From: Paramesorhizobium deserti
Lineage (GTDB): Bacteria > Pseudomonadota > Alphaproteobacteria > Rhizobiales > Rhizobiaceae
Direction: 5' to 3'
Assembly: GCF_001558695.1 (NCBI RefSeq)
Contig: NZ_LNTU01000001.1
Location: 682,001-746,000, forward strand
Length of the DNA stretch: 64,000 bases
The notes beneath the pieces were generated by a model that was not told the origin of the DNA, did not search any database, and was given only the letters and a program-made list of their open reading frames with translations. The position numbers and the translations under genes were made by a program. Shown one piece after another: positions 36,943 to 47,096 of this stretch; positions within the stretch are counted from its first letter, which is position 1; every line of letters begins with the position of its first letter.

Positions 36943-37104
36943 CCAACGCATCAGATAAGAGAATTGCGCTCGGAACAGTATCGCGTCGCGATTAAATGCG
37001 AAGCTAGCTTCGAGTTATTCGTGAAGATTTCTGTGCCGCTGATGGATAGCAAGCTACCTCTGGCTGCCGCCGTCTGGTCTTAGCCCGAATTTTCAATAAT
37101 TTCC
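36943..37104. other. Spacer after the HEPN gene with a 14-bp palindrome
   Basis: Contains the perfect palindrome CGAAGCTAGCTTCG at 36999-37012, a possible terminator stem without a T run. No gene seen. The composition changes back to high GC at the lepA end. Confidence 0.5.
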
Positions 37105-38913
37105 TCAACTATCCCCCATCTTCAGCGCCTGGATGAACGCCTCCTGCGGGATCTCCACCTTGCCGAACTGGCGCATCTTCTTCTTGCCTTCCTTCTGCTT
37201 TTCCAGAAGCTTGCGCTTGCGGGTGACGTCGCCGCCGTAGCATTTGGCGGTCACGTCCTTGCGGAGCGCCGAGATGGTCTCGCGGGCGACGATGCGGCCG
37301 CCGATGGCGGCCTGGATGGGGATCTTGAACATGTGCTGCGGGATCAGCTCCTTCAGCTTCTCGCAGAGCACGCGGCCGCGCTTCTCCGCCGCCGAGCGGT
37401 GGACCAGCATGGAGAGCGCGTCGACCGGCTCGTCATTGACGAGGATCGACATCTTGACGAGATCGCCTTCGCGGTAGTCCGACAGATTGTAGTCGAAGGA
37501 GGCGTAGCCCTTGGAGATCGACTTCAGGCGGTCATAGAAATCGAACACCACTTCGTTGAGCGGCAGGTCATAGGTGACCATGGCGCGCGGGCCGACATAG
37601 GAGAGATCGACCTGGATGCCGCGCCGCTCCTGGCAGAGTTTCAGGATGGAGCCGAGATAATCGTCCGGCGTCAGAACCGTGGCGCGGATCCACGGCTCCT
37701 CGATGGCCGATATCTTGACCACGTCAGGCATGTCGGCGGGGTTGTGCAGCTCCTTCACCGTGCCGTCGGTCATCTTCATGCGATAGACGACGGATGGCGC
37801 GGTGGCGATGAGGTCTAGATTGAACTCGCGCTCCAGCCGCTCCTGGATGATCTCCAGATGCAGGAGGCCGAGGAAGCCGCAGCGGAAGCCGAAGCCGAGC
37901 GCGGCGGAGGTCTCCATCTCGAAGGAGAAGGAGGCGTCGTTCAAGCGCAGCTTGCCCATGGCGGCGCGCAAATCTTCGAAATCCGCGGCATCAACCGGGA
38001 AGAGACCGCAGAAGACGACGGGCTGCGCCGGCTTGAAGCCCGACAGCATATGCTCTGTCGGTCGCCGGTCCTCGGTGATGGTGTCGCCGACGCGGGTGTC
38101 GGCCACTTCCTTGATGGAAGCGGTGATGAAGCCCAATTCGCCGGGGCCGAGTTCGTTGACGTTGACCATCTTCGGCGTGAAGACGCCGGTGCGCTCCACC
38201 GGATATTTCGCGCCCGTGCCCATCATGCGGATGGTCTGGCCCTTCTTCAGCACGCCGTCGATGACGCGCACCAGCACGATGACGCCGAGATAGGCATCAT
38301 ACCAGCTGTCGACCAGCATGGCCTTCAGAGGCGCGCTGCGGTCGCCCTCGCGCGGCGGCGGCAGCTTCTCGACGATCGCCTCCAGCACATTCTCGACGCC
38401 GAGGCCGGTCTTGGCGGAGATCATCACCGCTTCGGAAGCGTCGATGCCGATGACTTCCTCGATCTGCTGCTGGACGCGCTCGGGCTCGGCGGCGGGCAGA
38501 TCGACTTTATTGAGGACGACGACGAGCTCGTGATTGTTGTCGATCGCCTGATAGACATTGGCGAGCGTCTGCGCCTCAACGCCCTGGGAGGCGTCGACGA
38601 CCAGCAGCGAGCCCTCGCAGGCGGCGAGCGAGCGGGAGACCTCATAGGCGAAGTCGACATGGCCGGGGGTGTCGATCAGGTTCAGCACATAGTCCTCGCC
38701 GTTCTTCGCCTTGTAGTGGAGGCGGACGGTCTGGGCCTTGATGGTGATGCCGCGCTCGCGCTCGATATCCATCGAGTCGAGCACCTGATCCTTCATCTCG
38801 CGCGTATCCAGCCCGCCGGTCATCTGGATGAGGCGGTCGGCAAGGGTGGATTTCCCGTGGTCGATATGGGCGACGATGGAAAAATTGCGGATATGGTCCA
38901 ATGGTGTGCTCAT
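37105..38913 (-). CDS. lepA: Elongation factor 4 (LepA)
   Basis: The 602-residue translational GTPase has G1 [10 protein letters not shown]3 DTPGH and G4 NKVD, with the LepA-specific C-terminal domain ending [24 protein letters not shown]. It back-translocates or remodels ribosomes under stress. Length is exactly typical. It diverges from the NDUFA9-like gene across a 160-base region. Confidence 0.97.
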   Translation of the reverse strand: MSTPLDHIRNFSIVAHIDHGKSTLADRLIQMTGGLDTREMKDQVLDSMDIERERGITIKAQTVRLHYKAKNGEDYVLNLIDTPGHVDFAYEVSRSLAACEGSLLVVDASQGVEAQTLANVYQAIDNNHELVVVLNKVDLPAAEPERVQQQIEEVIGIDASEAVMISAKTGLGVENVLEAIVEKLPPPREGDRSAPLKAMLVDSWYDAYLGVIVLVRVIDGVLKKGQTIRMMGTGAKYPVERTGVFTPKMVNVNELGPGELGFITASIKEVADTRVGDTITEDRRPTEHMLSGFKPAQPVVFCGLFPVDAADFEDLRAAMGKLRLNDASFSFEMETSAALGFGFRCGFLGLLHLEIIQERLEREFNLDLIATAPSVVYRMKMTDGTVKELHNPADMPDVVKISAIEEPWIRATVLTPDDYLGSILKLCQERRGIQVDLSYVGPRAMVTYDLPLNEVVFDFYDRLKSISKGYASFDYNLSDYREGDLVKMSILVNDEPVDALSMLVHRSAAEKRGRVLCEKLKELIPQHMFKIPIQAAIGGRIVARETISALRKDVTAKCYGGDVTRKRKLLEKQKEGKKKMRQFGKVEIPQEAFIQALKMGDS

Positions 38914-39073
38914 GCGCGCGATTTAGCAGGCGGGCGCGAAAAGGCAAAGAGGATATATTGATATTCAGGATGCCCTTGCGCGCGCGGAATGCCCCCTGCA
39001 TCATCATGCCTCTTTCCGCCCGCGCAAAAACCCATTACACCACCGGCAAAACATAAGTTTGCAGGAGATTGCC

Positions 39074-40060
39074 ATGGCCGTCGAGAAAACGGGGATTCTC
39101 AACAAACCGAAGCTCGTCACCGTGTTCGGCGGTTCGGGCTTCGTCGGCCGCCATGTGGTGGCGGCGCTCGCCCAGCGCGGATACCGGGTGCGCGTCGCGG
39201 TGCGCCGGCCGACGCTGGCGCCCTATCTGCAGCCGCTCGGCAATATGGGCCAGATCCAGACCGTGCAGGCCAATCTGCGCTATCGCTGGTCGATCGACCG
39301 GGCGATCAAGGGCGCGGATCATGTGATCAACCTGGTCGGCATCCTCTATGAAGGCGGCGGCCAGCGCTTCAACGCGGTGCAGGCCTTCGGCGCGCGCGCG
39401 GTCGCGGAAGCCGCGCGGGCGGAGGGCATCCCGCTGACCCATATGTCGGCGATCGGCGCCGACCCGCATTCTGCTTCCGGCTATGCCCGCACCAAGGCCG
39501 AGGGGGAGAAGGCCGTGCACGAGGTGCTGCCCGACGCCATTATCCTGCGCCCGTCGATCATCTTCGGGCCGGAGGACGGCTTCTTCAACAAATTCGCCAA
39601 TATGGCGCGCTTCTCGCCCTTCCTGCCGCTGATCGGCGGCGGTCACACGAAGTTCCAGCCGGTCTATGTCGGCGACGTGGCGGAAATCTTCGCGCGCACG
39701 GTGGACGGAACGGTCGAGCGCGGCAAGATCTATGAGCTCGGCGGCCCGGAGGTGATGAGCTTCCGCCGCTGCATGGAGGAGATGCTCGACGTGATCGACC
39801 GCAAGCGCACGCTGGTGCCGATCCCCTGGTTCGCGGCGCGGATCATCGGCGCGGTCGCCGGCCTGCTGCCGAAGCCGGTTATCACGCGCGACCAGGTCAC
39901 GCAGCTGCAGCACGACAATGTGGTTTCGGACGAGGCGAAGAAAGATGGCCGCACGCTCGAGGGCATCGGCATTCGCCCGACGGCGACCGACGCCGTGCTG
40001 CCCAGCTATCTCTGGCGCTTCCGCGAACAGGGCCAGTTCACGAAGAAGGGTATGGCCTGA
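39074..40060 (+). CDS. NAD(P)-binding complex I NDUFA9-family protein (atypical SDR)
   Basis: The 328-residue protein has the Rossmann motif VTVFGGSGFVGRHVV (residues 13-27) and the SDR_a5 NDUFA9-like sequence (NLVGILYEGGGQRFNAVQ, HMSAIGADPHSASGYARTKAEGE). In mitochondria the relative is a complex I accessory subunit; in alphaproteobacteria it may have that or a reductase role. AGGAG lies 6 bases before the ATG. Confidence 0.88.
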   Translation: MAVEKTGILNKPKLVTVFGGSGFVGRHVVAALAQRGYRVRVAVRRPTLAPYLQPLGNMGQIQTVQANLRYRWSIDRAIKGADHVINLVGILYEGGGQRFNAVQAFGARAVAEAARAEGIPLTHMSAIGADPHSASGYARTKAEGEKAVHEVLPDAIILRPSIIFGPEDGFFNKFANMARFSPFLPLIGGGHTKFQPVYVGDVAEIFARTVDGTVERGKIYELGGPEVMSFRRCMEEMLDVIDRKRTLVPIPWFAARIIGAVAGLLPKPVITRDQVTQLQHDNVVSDEAKKDGRTLEGIGIRPTATDAVLPSYLWRFREQGQFTKKGMA

Positions 40061-40086
40061 GGCCAGGCGCCGCATCTGAAATGAAG

Positions 40087-40109
40087 AAGGGGCCGCAAGG
40101 CCCCTTTTT
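40087..40109 (+). terminator. Rho-independent terminator
   Basis: AAGGGGCC (40087-40094) and GGCCCCTT (40099-40106) with a GCAA tetraloop, followed by a T run. It ends the NDUFA9-like gene. Confidence 0.93.
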
Positions 40110-40116
40110 GCTGCCC

Positions 40117-40156
40117 GGTCCGCTACGGCTCCGGGCGTTCGTCGCTAAGCGGACCG
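40117..40156. repeat. Palindromic repeat before the uppP end
   Basis: GGTCCGCT (40117-40124) and AGCGGACC (40149-40156) form an 8-bp stem around 24 bases that hold a further CTCCGGGCG segment. It lies 4 bases from the uppP stop and may end that transcript. Confidence 0.6.
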
Positions 40157-40160
40157 CTCC

Positions 40161-40967
40161 TCATCCCCAGACGAGCAGCGCCGCAAGGCCGGCAGCGCCG
40201 ACGATCAGCCGCCACCAGGCGAAAAGCGCGAAGCCATGGCGCGAGACATAGTCCAGAAGATAGCGCACGACGAAGACGCCGGCGATGAAGGCCATGACGA
40301 AGCCGGTGAAGATAACCGTCGCATCATCGAAGCTCAGGATATGGCGGTTCTTGAAGAGGTCGTAGGCGAAGGCGCCGGCCATGGTGGGCATGGCGAGGAA
40401 GAAGGAGAACTCCGCCGCCGAGCGCTTGTCGGCGCCCATCAGAAGCGCGCCGACGATGGTCGAGCCCGAGCGCGATACGCCGGGGATCATCGCCAGGCAC
40501 TGGACGAAGCCGATCTTCAGGCAGAGCGACAGGGGATAATCCATCACATCGTGATAGCGCGGCTTCAAGTCGAGGCGATCGACATAGAGCAGGATGAAGC
40601 CGCCAAGGATCAGCATGATGCAGACGAGCATCGGCGTTTCGAACAGCACGGACTTGATGAAGCCATGCGCCATCGCGCCAATGATGGCGGCTGGCAGGAA
40701 GGCGATGAGGATGCCGAGGACGAAGCGCCTGGTGCGCGGATCATGCGGCAGGGCAAGGAGCATCTTCCAGAGCTTGCCGAAATAGACGCTGAGGATTGCG
40801 AGGATGGCACCCAGCTGGATCAGCACCTCGAATGTCTTGCCTGTCGACTGAAACCCCAGGAAATGGCCGGCCAGGAGCAGGTGCCCCGTCGAGGAAACGG
40901 GGATGAACTCGGTCAAGCCTTCGAGCAGGCCCAGGATCAGGGCATCAAAGAGGGTCTTCATATCCAT
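40161..40967 (-). CDS. uppP: Undecaprenyl-diphosphatase UppP (BacA)
   Basis: This 268-residue membrane protein has about eight segments and the family motifs [21 protein letters not shown] (residues 13-33) and [10 protein letters not shown]. It recycles the lipid carrier of peptidoglycan and polysaccharide synthesis. Overexpression gives bacitracin resistance in other species. Start at ATG 40967; an internal ATG two codons later is also possible. Confidence 0.95.
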   Translation of the reverse strand: MDMKTLFDALILGLLEGLTEFIPVSSTGHLLLAGHFLGFQSTGKTFEVLIQLGAILAILSVYFGKLWKMLLALPHDPRTRRFVLGILIAFLPAAIIGAMAHGFIKSVLFETPMLVCIMLILGGFILLYVDRLDLKPRYHDVMDYPLSLCLKIGFVQCLAMIPGVSRSGSTIVGALLMGADKRSAAEFSFFLAMPTMAGAFAYDLFKNRHILSFDDATVIFTGFVMAFIAGVFVVRYLLDYVSRHGFALFAWWRLIVGAAGLAALLVWG

Positions 40968-41192
40968 GCAGGGGGAACCTTCGCTGACAAGGGTTGCGAT
41001 GGGAATGCGGCAGATTGGCAGCGGCGGAATTCGAGCCGCCAGGGATCGCTTGTTTCCCGCACCCGTTGCCCCTATAGGTTTGACCGACAGGGACTGGCCG
41101 GGAATCAGACAGCGGAAGGAATACGCCGCCGACCGACGAAATGCCAGCCCGGCTTTAACGCTCCAGCTCGAAAGACCTTATCGCGCTCGACC

Positions 41193-41885
41193 ATGCTGAC
41201 GCTTTTTCATCATCCCATGTCCACCGGCTCGCGCTATGCGCGGCTGATCCTCAACGAATACGGCGTCGAGGCCGAACTGATCGAGGAAAAGCCATGGGCG
41301 CGGCGCAAGGAGTTCCTGGCGCTCAACCCGGCGGGCACCTTGCCGGTATTGCTTGCGGAAAACGACGTGCCGATCGTCGGGCCGACGGTGATCGCCGAAT
41401 ATCTGGACGAGACGCGCGGCGCTTTGAAGCGCAACCGCCGGCTCCTGCCGGAAAGCCCGATCGAGCGCGCCGAGGTGCGCCGGCTGGTCGACTGGTTCCT
41501 CGGCAAGCTCGACAATGAGGTGACGCGCCATATCGCACGCGAACGCGTCTTCAAATTGCAGATGGCGGCGGAACAGGGAGGCAGCTCGCCGGATTCGACC
41601 GCCATCCGCGCCGCACGCAGCAATATCCGCCAGCACATGAAATATGTGGACTGGCTGGCGGCGACGCGCGACTGGCTGGGCGGCGCGCAGCCGAGCTATG
41701 CCGATATGGCGGCGGCGGCGGCGATCTCCATCCTCGATTATCTCGGCGAGATCGAATGGGCGGATCACCCGGCGGCGCGCGACTGGTACAGCCGCGTGAA
41801 ATCCCGCCCCTCCTTCCGCCCGCTGCTTTCGGACCGGGTGCGCGGGCTTTCCCCGGTCGCACATTATGGCGATCTCGATTTTTAG
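41193..41885 (+). CDS. Glutathione S-transferase family protein
   Basis: The 230-residue protein has an N-terminal thioredoxin-like domain ([23 protein letters not shown]) with the GST cis-Pro motif AGTLPVLL. A helical C-terminal domain ends [17 protein letters not shown]. Short-chain cytosolic GST; substrate not evident. ATG 41193 was chosen because the continuous frame upstream to 40236 is antisense to uppP. Confidence 0.88.
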   Translation: MLTLFHHPMSTGSRYARLILNEYGVEAELIEEKPWARRKEFLALNPAGTLPVLLAENDVPIVGPTVIAEYLDETRGALKRNRRLLPESPIERAEVRRLVDWFLGKLDNEVTRHIARERVFKLQMAAEQGGSSPDSTAIRAARSNIRQHMKYVDWLAATRDWLGGAQPSYADMAAAAAISILDYLGEIEWADHPAARDWYSRVKSRPSFRPLLSDRVRGLSPVAHYGDLDF

Positions 41886-41916
41886 AGGGGCAGTCGTTTG
41901 ATGGAAGCGCTATCCA

Positions 41917-42026
41917 CCCCCCTCTGTCCTGCCGGGCATCTCCCCCACATCTTTTCCTCATCCTCGGGCTTTACCCGAGGATGACGGTGGGAGGGAGTGG
42001 GAGATGCCCGGCAGGACAGAGGGGGG
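41917..42026. repeat. Composite repeat: palindromic element with a second repeat nested in it
   Basis: Outer arms CCCCCCTCTGTCCTGCCGGGCATCTCCC (41917-) and its complement ending 42026 match perfectly over 28 bp. The centre is replaced by the other repeat family, TCATCCTCGGG...CCCGAGGATGA at 41958-41984. It is located between the GST and queG genes. Confidence 0.92.
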
Positions 42027-42058
42027 AAATCCCCCGCGAGCGCTTCCATATAATAAAG

Positions 42059-43213
42059 ATGAAACGCTCCAATAACGAAAGGCTCAAGCGCTTCCTCGCC
42101 GAGGAGGCAAGGGCCGAAGGCTTTGACCTGATGGCGGTCACCACCCCGGATGCGATACCGCAGGCGGGCGAGCGGCTGCGCCAATATATCACCGACAAGC
42201 ACCACGGCACGATGGAATGGATGGAGGAGACCGCCGAGCGGCGCGCGAGCCCGGGCGCGCTGTGGCCGGAGGTTCGCTCCGTCATCATGCTGGCGATGAA
42301 CTATGGCCCGGAAGACGACCCGCTGGCGGTGCTGAATCGCAGAGACCGCGCCGCCATCTCCGTCTATGCGCAGAACCGCGACTATCACGACATCATCAAG
42401 GGCAAGCTCAAGCAGATCGCCGGCCGCTTCGCCGCGCGGGCCGGAAGCGACGTCAAGGTCTTCGTCGATACCGCGCCTGTCATGGAAAAGCCGCTCGCGG
42501 CGGCGGCCGGCATAGGCTGGCAAGGCAAGCACACCAATCTGGTGAGCCGCGAGTTCGGCTCATGGCTCTTCCTCGGCTCGATCTTCACCACCGCGGAAAT
42601 TGCGCCCGACGAACCGGAGACGGATCATTGCGGCTCCTGCCGGGCCTGCCTCGACATCTGCCCGACGAATGCCTTTCCCGCGCCCTACCGGCTCGATGCC
42701 AGACGCTGCATCTCCTATCTCACCGTCGAGCACAAGGGGCCGATCGCGCATGAGTTCCGCAAGGCGCTGGGCAACCGCATCTATGGCTGCGACGATTGCC
42801 TTGCCGTCTGTCCCTGGAACAAATTCGCCGAAGAAGCGCATGAGGCGAAGCTTAGGGCGCGCGACGACCTGAAAGCGCCGAAACTTGAAGCGCTTCTTGC
42901 GCTGGACGACGCGGCCTTCCGCACCCTCTTTTCCGGTTCGCCGGTGAAGCGGATCGGGCGCGACCGCTTCCTGCGCAATGTGCTGATTGCGGCGGGTAAC
43001 TCGGGCGATCAGAACCTGCTTTCACAGGTGGAGCAACTCCTTGACGACCCATCGCCGCTGGTGCGCGGCACCGCCGTCTGGGCGCTCGGCCAATTGGCAG
43101 AACCGCGAATTTTCAGAAAATTGCGCAAAGCACTGACGGCATCGGAAACAGATGATACGGTCCTCGCCGAATGGCGGATGGCGGAACGGCAAGATCCGGT
43201 GGGAGAGCGATAG
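42059..43213 (+). CDS. queG: Epoxyqueuosine reductase QueG
   Basis: The 384-residue protein has two ferredoxin-like [4Fe-4S] motifs, [12 protein letters not shown] and [12 protein letters not shown], plus the QueG cobalamin domain ([20 protein letters not shown]). A C-terminal HEAT-like helical pair also contacts tRNA. It performs the last step of queuosine synthesis at position 34 of GUN-anticodon tRNAs. ATG 42059 follows directly after the composite repeat; no strong ribosome site is visible. Confidence 0.95.
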   Translation: MKRSNNERLKRFLAEEARAEGFDLMAVTTPDAIPQAGERLRQYITDKHHGTMEWMEETAERRASPGALWPEVRSVIMLAMNYGPEDDPLAVLNRRDRAAISVYAQNRDYHDIIKGKLKQIAGRFAARAGSDVKVFVDTAPVMEKPLAAAAGIGWQGKHTNLVSREFGSWLFLGSIFTTAEIAPDEPETDHCGSCRACLDICPTNAFPAPYRLDARRCISYLTVEHKGPIAHEFRKALGNRIYGCDDCLAVCPWNKFAEEAHEAKLRARDDLKAPKLEALLALDDAAFRTLFSGSPVKRIGRDRFLRNVLIAAGNSGDQNLLSQVEQLLDDPSPLVRGTAVWALGQLAEPRIFRKLRKALTASETDDTVLAEWRMAERQDPVGER

Positions 43214-43214
43214 A

Positions 43215-44096
43215 ATGCATTTTTTCATCTTCGGCGCGGGCTATTGCGGGCAGGCCGCGGCGCGCGAAATCGGTGAAACCGCGGACCGGATCGCCGGAAC
43301 GACCCGGAGCCTCGACCATTTCACCGCGCTCGCACGGGCCGGCATCGCTCCCTTCCTTTTCGACGGGGTATCGGCGCCTACCGAAATCGCCGAGGAACTG
43401 AGCCGGACGACACATCTCGTCATTTCCATCTCGCCTGCAGCGGGAGGCGATCCGGTTCTTGCGCTTTTCGGAGACATGCTGCGCGACACGGCCCCCGCGC
43501 TCGAATGGATCGGCTATCTCTCGACCGTCGGCGTCTATGGCGACCATGGCGGTGAATGGGTGGACGAGGAAACAGCGCCTAATCCCGTCGCGGCGCGCTC
43601 CATCGAGCGGCTGGCGGCTGAACGCAGCTGGCGGGACCTTGCCAACATCCACGGTGTGCCGCTGGCGATCCTGCGGCTTGCCGGCATTTACGGACCGGGG
43701 CGCAATCCGTTCGTCAATCTGCAGAACGGCACGGCGCGGCGGCTCGCCAAGGCGGGCCAAGTGTTCAACCGCATCCATGTGGACGATATCGCCGGGAGCC
43801 TGGCGCTTCTCGCATCGCGCAGCGTCGACGGCATCTACAATATCACCGATGACGAACCGGCCCCGCCGCAGGATGTGGTGGCCTGCGCGGCCGAAATCAT
43901 GGGCGTCGAGCCGCCGGCGGAGATCCCGTTCGAGACAGCCGATCTCTCGCCGATGGCGCGTTCCTTCTATGGCGAGAACAAGCGGGTCTCCAACGCGAAG
44001 ATCAAGAAACTCGGCTATCAGTTCCGCTACCCGACATACCGGCACGGCCTCACCGCGCTGTGGCGGGAGGGCAGCTGGCGGGGAAATAGGGGCTAG
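43215..44096 (+). CDS. NAD(P)-dependent epimerase/SDR family protein (YeeZ-like)
   Basis: The 293-residue protein has an N-terminal Rossmann segment MHFFIFGAGYCGQAAAREI (GxGxxG variant) and the epimerase-like end KRVSNAKIKKLGYQFRYPTY. The active-site YxxxK of classic SDRs is not obvious. It starts one base after the queG stop, with GGGAGAG upstream, and is likely co-transcribed. Substrate unknown. Confidence 0.85.
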   Translation: MHFFIFGAGYCGQAAAREIGETADRIAGTTRSLDHFTALARAGIAPFLFDGVSAPTEIAEELSRTTHLVISISPAAGGDPVLALFGDMLRDTAPALEWIGYLSTVGVYGDHGGEWVDEETAPNPVAARSIERLAAERSWRDLANIHGVPLAILRLAGIYGPGRNPFVNLQNGTARRLAKAGQVFNRIHVDDIAGSLALLASRSVDGIYNITDDEPAPPQDVVACAAEIMGVEPPAEIPFETADLSPMARSFYGENKRVSNAKIKKLGYQFRYPTYRHGLTALWREGSWRGNRG

Positions 44097-44255
44097 CCTC
44101 GGCTTCGCCTGTTTTCACCCCCTCCGGCACGGAAACTTGCCGCGAATCTCCGCCGCCATCATAATGCCATCGAGATCAGGACAGATTCGGGCAGATTTTT
44201 TCGAAAACTGCGTATTTCCGGGTCGTATTCCAGGCCCAAACGGGGGAAACCGCCG

Positions 44256-45314
44256 ATGTCTGCAAAACGCCTCAGCCGCATCGGGCTCGCCGCCCTTCTC
44301 TGCGCGGCGACCGCACTGGAAGTGACAAGTGCCAGCCATGCGCTGGCCGATCAACCCGCGAAGCAGGCCTTCGGCGGCCAGAAACTGCCTGCCGTGGCCC
44401 AACCGGAATCGGTGGGTTTTTATTCCAAGGGCTGCCTTGCAGGGGGCATCGCCATTCCCGTGGACGGGCCGAACTGGCAGGTGATGCGCCTGTCGCGCAA
44501 CCGGCGCTGGGGCCACCCCAGGATGATCGCGCTCCTCGAAAGGCTTTCGCGCGAGGCGGCGCAGGATGGATGGCCCGGCCTGCTCGTCGGCGATATCTCG
44601 CAGCCGCGCGGCGGGCCGATGCTGACGGGCCACGCCTCACACCAGATCGGCCTCGACGCCGATGTCTGGCTGACGCCGATGCCGAACCGCCGCCTCACGA
44701 GCGAAGAGCGCGAAAATGTCAGCGCCATCTCGATGCTGAAGGGGGATTCGCTTTATGTCGACCCCAATATCTGGACCCCCGCCCATGCGGCATTATTGAA
44801 GCGTGCGGCGGGCTATCCGGAAGTCGAGCGCATCTTCGTCCATCCCGGCATCAAGAAAAAGCTCTGCGACACCGTTACCGGCGATCGCGGCTGGATGGCC
44901 AAGGTCCGTCCCTACTGGGGTCATCATTATCATTTCCACATCCGCATGTCGTGCCAGCCGGGCTCGCCCGGCTGCAAGCCGCAGGAGCCGATCAACCGGA
45001 ATGACGACGGCTGCGGCGCCGCGCTGGCCTGGTGGTTCACGGACGAGCCGTGGAAACCGGCCAAGCCCGCCAAGCCGGCGAAGCCGCCAAAACCCAAGAA
45101 GCCGATGATGCTGTCGGACCTGCCGCCGGCCTGCGCGCGCATATTGAACGAGCCGGCGCCCGCCTCCATCGCGGATGTGACGTTTGGTCTCGGCAACGCC
45201 GGCACCGCCGCGGCGGCGCTTCCCGATGCCGCTCCGGCTGTTCCGGCAGCGGCTTTCGCCGCGCCGACACCGCCCGCGAGCATTCCGCTGCCCGTTCCGC
45301 GGCCACGGAACTGA
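44256..45314 (+). CDS. mepA: Penicillin-insensitive murein DD-endopeptidase MepA
   Basis: The 352-residue periplasmic LAS-type metallopeptidase has a signal peptide (cleavage near ALA-DQ). The zinc/catalytic motifs are HASHQIGLDADVW (about residues 129-141) and YWGHHYHFHIRMSC (about 222-235). It cuts DD-crosslinks in peptidoglycan. After the domain comes a Lys-Pro repeat (KPAKPAKPAKPPKPKKP) and an Ala/Pro-rich tail that could span or bind the cell wall. GGGGGA lies 8 bases before the ATG. Confidence 0.92.
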   Translation: MSAKRLSRIGLAALLCAATALEVTSASHALADQPAKQAFGGQKLPAVAQPESVGFYSKGCLAGGIAIPVDGPNWQVMRLSRNRRWGHPRMIALLERLSREAAQDGWPGLLVGDISQPRGGPMLTGHASHQIGLDADVWLTPMPNRRLTSEERENVSAISMLKGDSLYVDPNIWTPAHAALLKRAAGYPEVERIFVHPGIKKKLCDTVTGDRGWMAKVRPYWGHHYHFHIRMSCQPGSPGCKPQEPINRNDDGCGAALAWWFTDEPWKPAKPAKPAKPPKPKKPMMLSDLPPACARILNEPAPASIADVTFGLGNAGTAAAALPDAAPAVPAAAFAAPTPPASIPLPVPRPRN

Positions 45315-45424
45315 CAGCCTCGATAAGCACGACAGGGGGTAAATCGCGATCGGCCCTTTTCAGGCGGGGATGGTTTCGCTATAGGCTTCAATCGATTTAG
45401 AAGCTTTCCGGATATGGATTTCTC

Positions 45425-45811
45425 ATGCCGAAGCCATTACGCCTAGCCCTGATCGCGCATGACCAGAAGAAGGACGACATGGTCGCCTTCGCCCGCGCCC
45501 ATGAAAGCCGGCTGTCGCGATACGAGATCGTCTCGACCGGCACCACCGGCGGGCTCGTGCAGGAGGCCTGTCCCTCGCTTTCCGTCAGGCGGGTCAAGAG
45601 CGGGCCGCTCGGCGGCGACCAGCAGATCGGCGCGATGATCGCCGAGGGCGAGGTCCAGGCGATGATCTTCTTCATCGATCCGCTGTCGCCGATGCCGCAT
45701 GATGTGGACGTCAAGGCGCTAACGCGGCTCGGCAGCGTCTATGACATACCGATGGCACTCAACCGTGCTACGGCCGAAATGCTGGTTGAGAAGCTGGCAG
45801 ATGAAAAATAG
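45425..45811 (+). CDS. mgsA: Methylglyoxal synthase
   Basis: The 128-residue enzyme has the motifs [21 protein letters not shown] and [15 protein letters not shown], which hold the phosphate-binding residues and catalytic Asp. It converts dihydroxyacetone phosphate to methylglyoxal as a bypass of lower glycolysis. glk follows after 48 bases, consistent with sugar metabolism. Confidence 0.95.
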   Translation: MPKPLRLALIAHDQKKDDMVAFARAHESRLSRYEIVSTGTTGGLVQEACPSLSVRRVKSGPLGGDQQIGAMIAEGEVQAMIFFIDPLSPMPHDVDVKALTRLGSVYDIPMALNRATAEMLVEKLADEK

Positions 45812-45859
45812 GGAAATTCCGGCAAGAACACGAACTGATCATCCGGAGCAGAACGGGAA

Positions 45860-46897
45860 ATGACAATGATCTCCAGCATCGATACCGAAAGCCTCCTGCA
45901 TTTCCCGGTTCTTGTCGGTGATATCGGCGGCACCAATGCACGCTTCGCCATCCTCGTCGATTCCTATGCCGAGCCGAAGCAGTTCCCGATCCTGCAAACG
46001 GCGGACTATGCGACGATCGACGATGCCATCCAGAGCGCCGTCCTCGACCATACCTCGATCCAGCCCCGCTCGGCGGTGCTGGCGATCGCCGGACCGGTGG
46101 ACGGCGACGAGATCGACCTGACCAACTGCCCCTGGGTGGTGAAGCCGAAGCAGATGATGGAGACGCTGGGGCTGGAAGACATCACCGTCCTCAACGATTT
46201 TGAGGCACAGGCGCTGGCCGTCGCCTCGCTGGAAAGCGAATATCTGGAAAAGATCGGCGGCGGCGAGAGCGAGCCGAACGGCAGCCGCGTCGTGCTCGGA
46301 CCGGGCACGGGGCTGGGCGTCGCCGGGCTGATCCGCACCCGCCAGACCTGGGTGCCGGTGCCGGGCGAAGGCGGGCATGTCGATCTCGGCCCGCGGACGG
46401 AGCGCGATTTCGAGATATTTCCGCATCTGGAACGCATCAAGGGACGCATCTCGGCCGAGCAGCTCCTGTGCGGGCGTGGCCTGCAGAACATCTACCGCGC
46501 CGTCTGCAAGGCGAACGGCGTCGAACCGGCGCTGGAAACGCCGGCCGAGATCACCGGCGCGGCGCTGGACGGCTCGTCCAGGGAAGCCAAGGAGACGCTG
46601 GAACTCTTCGTCGTCTATCTCGGGCGGCTTGCGGGCGATTTCGCCCTCACCTTCATGGCCCATGGCGGGATCTATCTCGCCGGCGGCATCGTGCAGCGCA
46701 TCATCCCCGCGCTGCAGGACGCCTCGTTCCGCGAGGCATTCGAGGACAAGGCGCCGCATGAGGAGATCATGAAGACTATCCCGGTCTATGTCATCACCCA
46801 CCCGCTGGCCGCCTTGAGTGGGCTTTCGGCCTATGCCCGCACGCCGATGCGCTTCGGCGTGCCGACCGAAGGCCGGCGCTGGCGCAAAGAGGGGTGA
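45860..46897 (+). CDS. glk: Glucokinase (proteobacterial Glk type)
   Basis: The 345-residue protein has the phosphate motif [16 protein letters not shown], an adenosine motif [12 protein letters not shown], and the active Asp in [13 protein letters not shown]. It phosphorylates glucose at C6. An ATG two codons later (MISSID) is also possible. It follows mgsA in an order seen in Brucella-type genomes. Confidence 0.95.
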   Translation: MTMISSIDTESLLHFPVLVGDIGGTNARFAILVDSYAEPKQFPILQTADYATIDDAIQSAVLDHTSIQPRSAVLAIAGPVDGDEIDLTNCPWVVKPKQMMETLGLEDITVLNDFEAQALAVASLESEYLEKIGGGESEPNGSRVVLGPGTGLGVAGLIRTRQTWVPVPGEGGHVDLGPRTERDFEIFPHLERIKGRISAEQLLCGRGLQNIYRAVCKANGVEPALETPAEITGAALDGSSREAKETLELFVVYLGRLAGDFALTFMAHGGIYLAGGIVQRIIPALQDASFREAFEDKAPHEEIMKTIPVYVITHPLAALSGLSAYARTPMRFGVPTEGRRWRKEG

Positions 46898-46927
46898 GAG
46901 AAGGGCCGGATGCCGTTTAGCTGAATA

Positions 46928-46966
46928 CCCTCATCCGACCGTACGTTCCGCGCGGTGGGATGAGGG
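46928..46966. repeat. Short inverted repeat after glk
   Basis: CCCTCATCC (46928-46936) and GGATGAGGG (46958-46966) around a GTACG/CGCG core. It lies 30 bases downstream of the glk stop and may serve as terminator; sequence resembles other dispersed CCCTCATCCG repeats. Confidence 0.6.
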
Positions 46967-47037
46967 GGAATTCCCGCCTGGGATAGGCAAGGCGGCGCAA
47001 TCGGGCTATAGGGACGCTCAGAAAAACATTTCAAGCC

Positions 47038-47078
47038 GCATGATCTTATCCAAAAGTCCGCAACTTTCGGGATCATGC
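47038..47078. repeat. GCATGATC palindromic repeat
   Basis: GCATGATC (47038-47045) and GATCATGC (47071-47078) enclose a second pairing of CCAAAAG with CTTTCGG. This 41-bp dispersed palindrome is common in rhizobial intergenic DNA. It ends 18 bases before the exporter start, so it would form a hairpin in the leader. Confidence 0.75.
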
Positions 47079-47096
47079 TCTGGGACTATCCTGACC

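Noticed and set aside
36943-37104. tRNA or integrase attachment site next to the AT-rich cassette
   Set aside because: No tRNA gene, integrase or matching direct repeats at the two ends were found.
40236-41192. Long N-terminal extension of the GST frame
   Set aside because: It is antisense to uppP and lacks any domain; the GST fold starts at 41193.
46818-47096. Longer N-terminus for the MsbA-like exporter
   Set aside because: It would read through the glk end and a palindromic repeat, giving an atypical extension.
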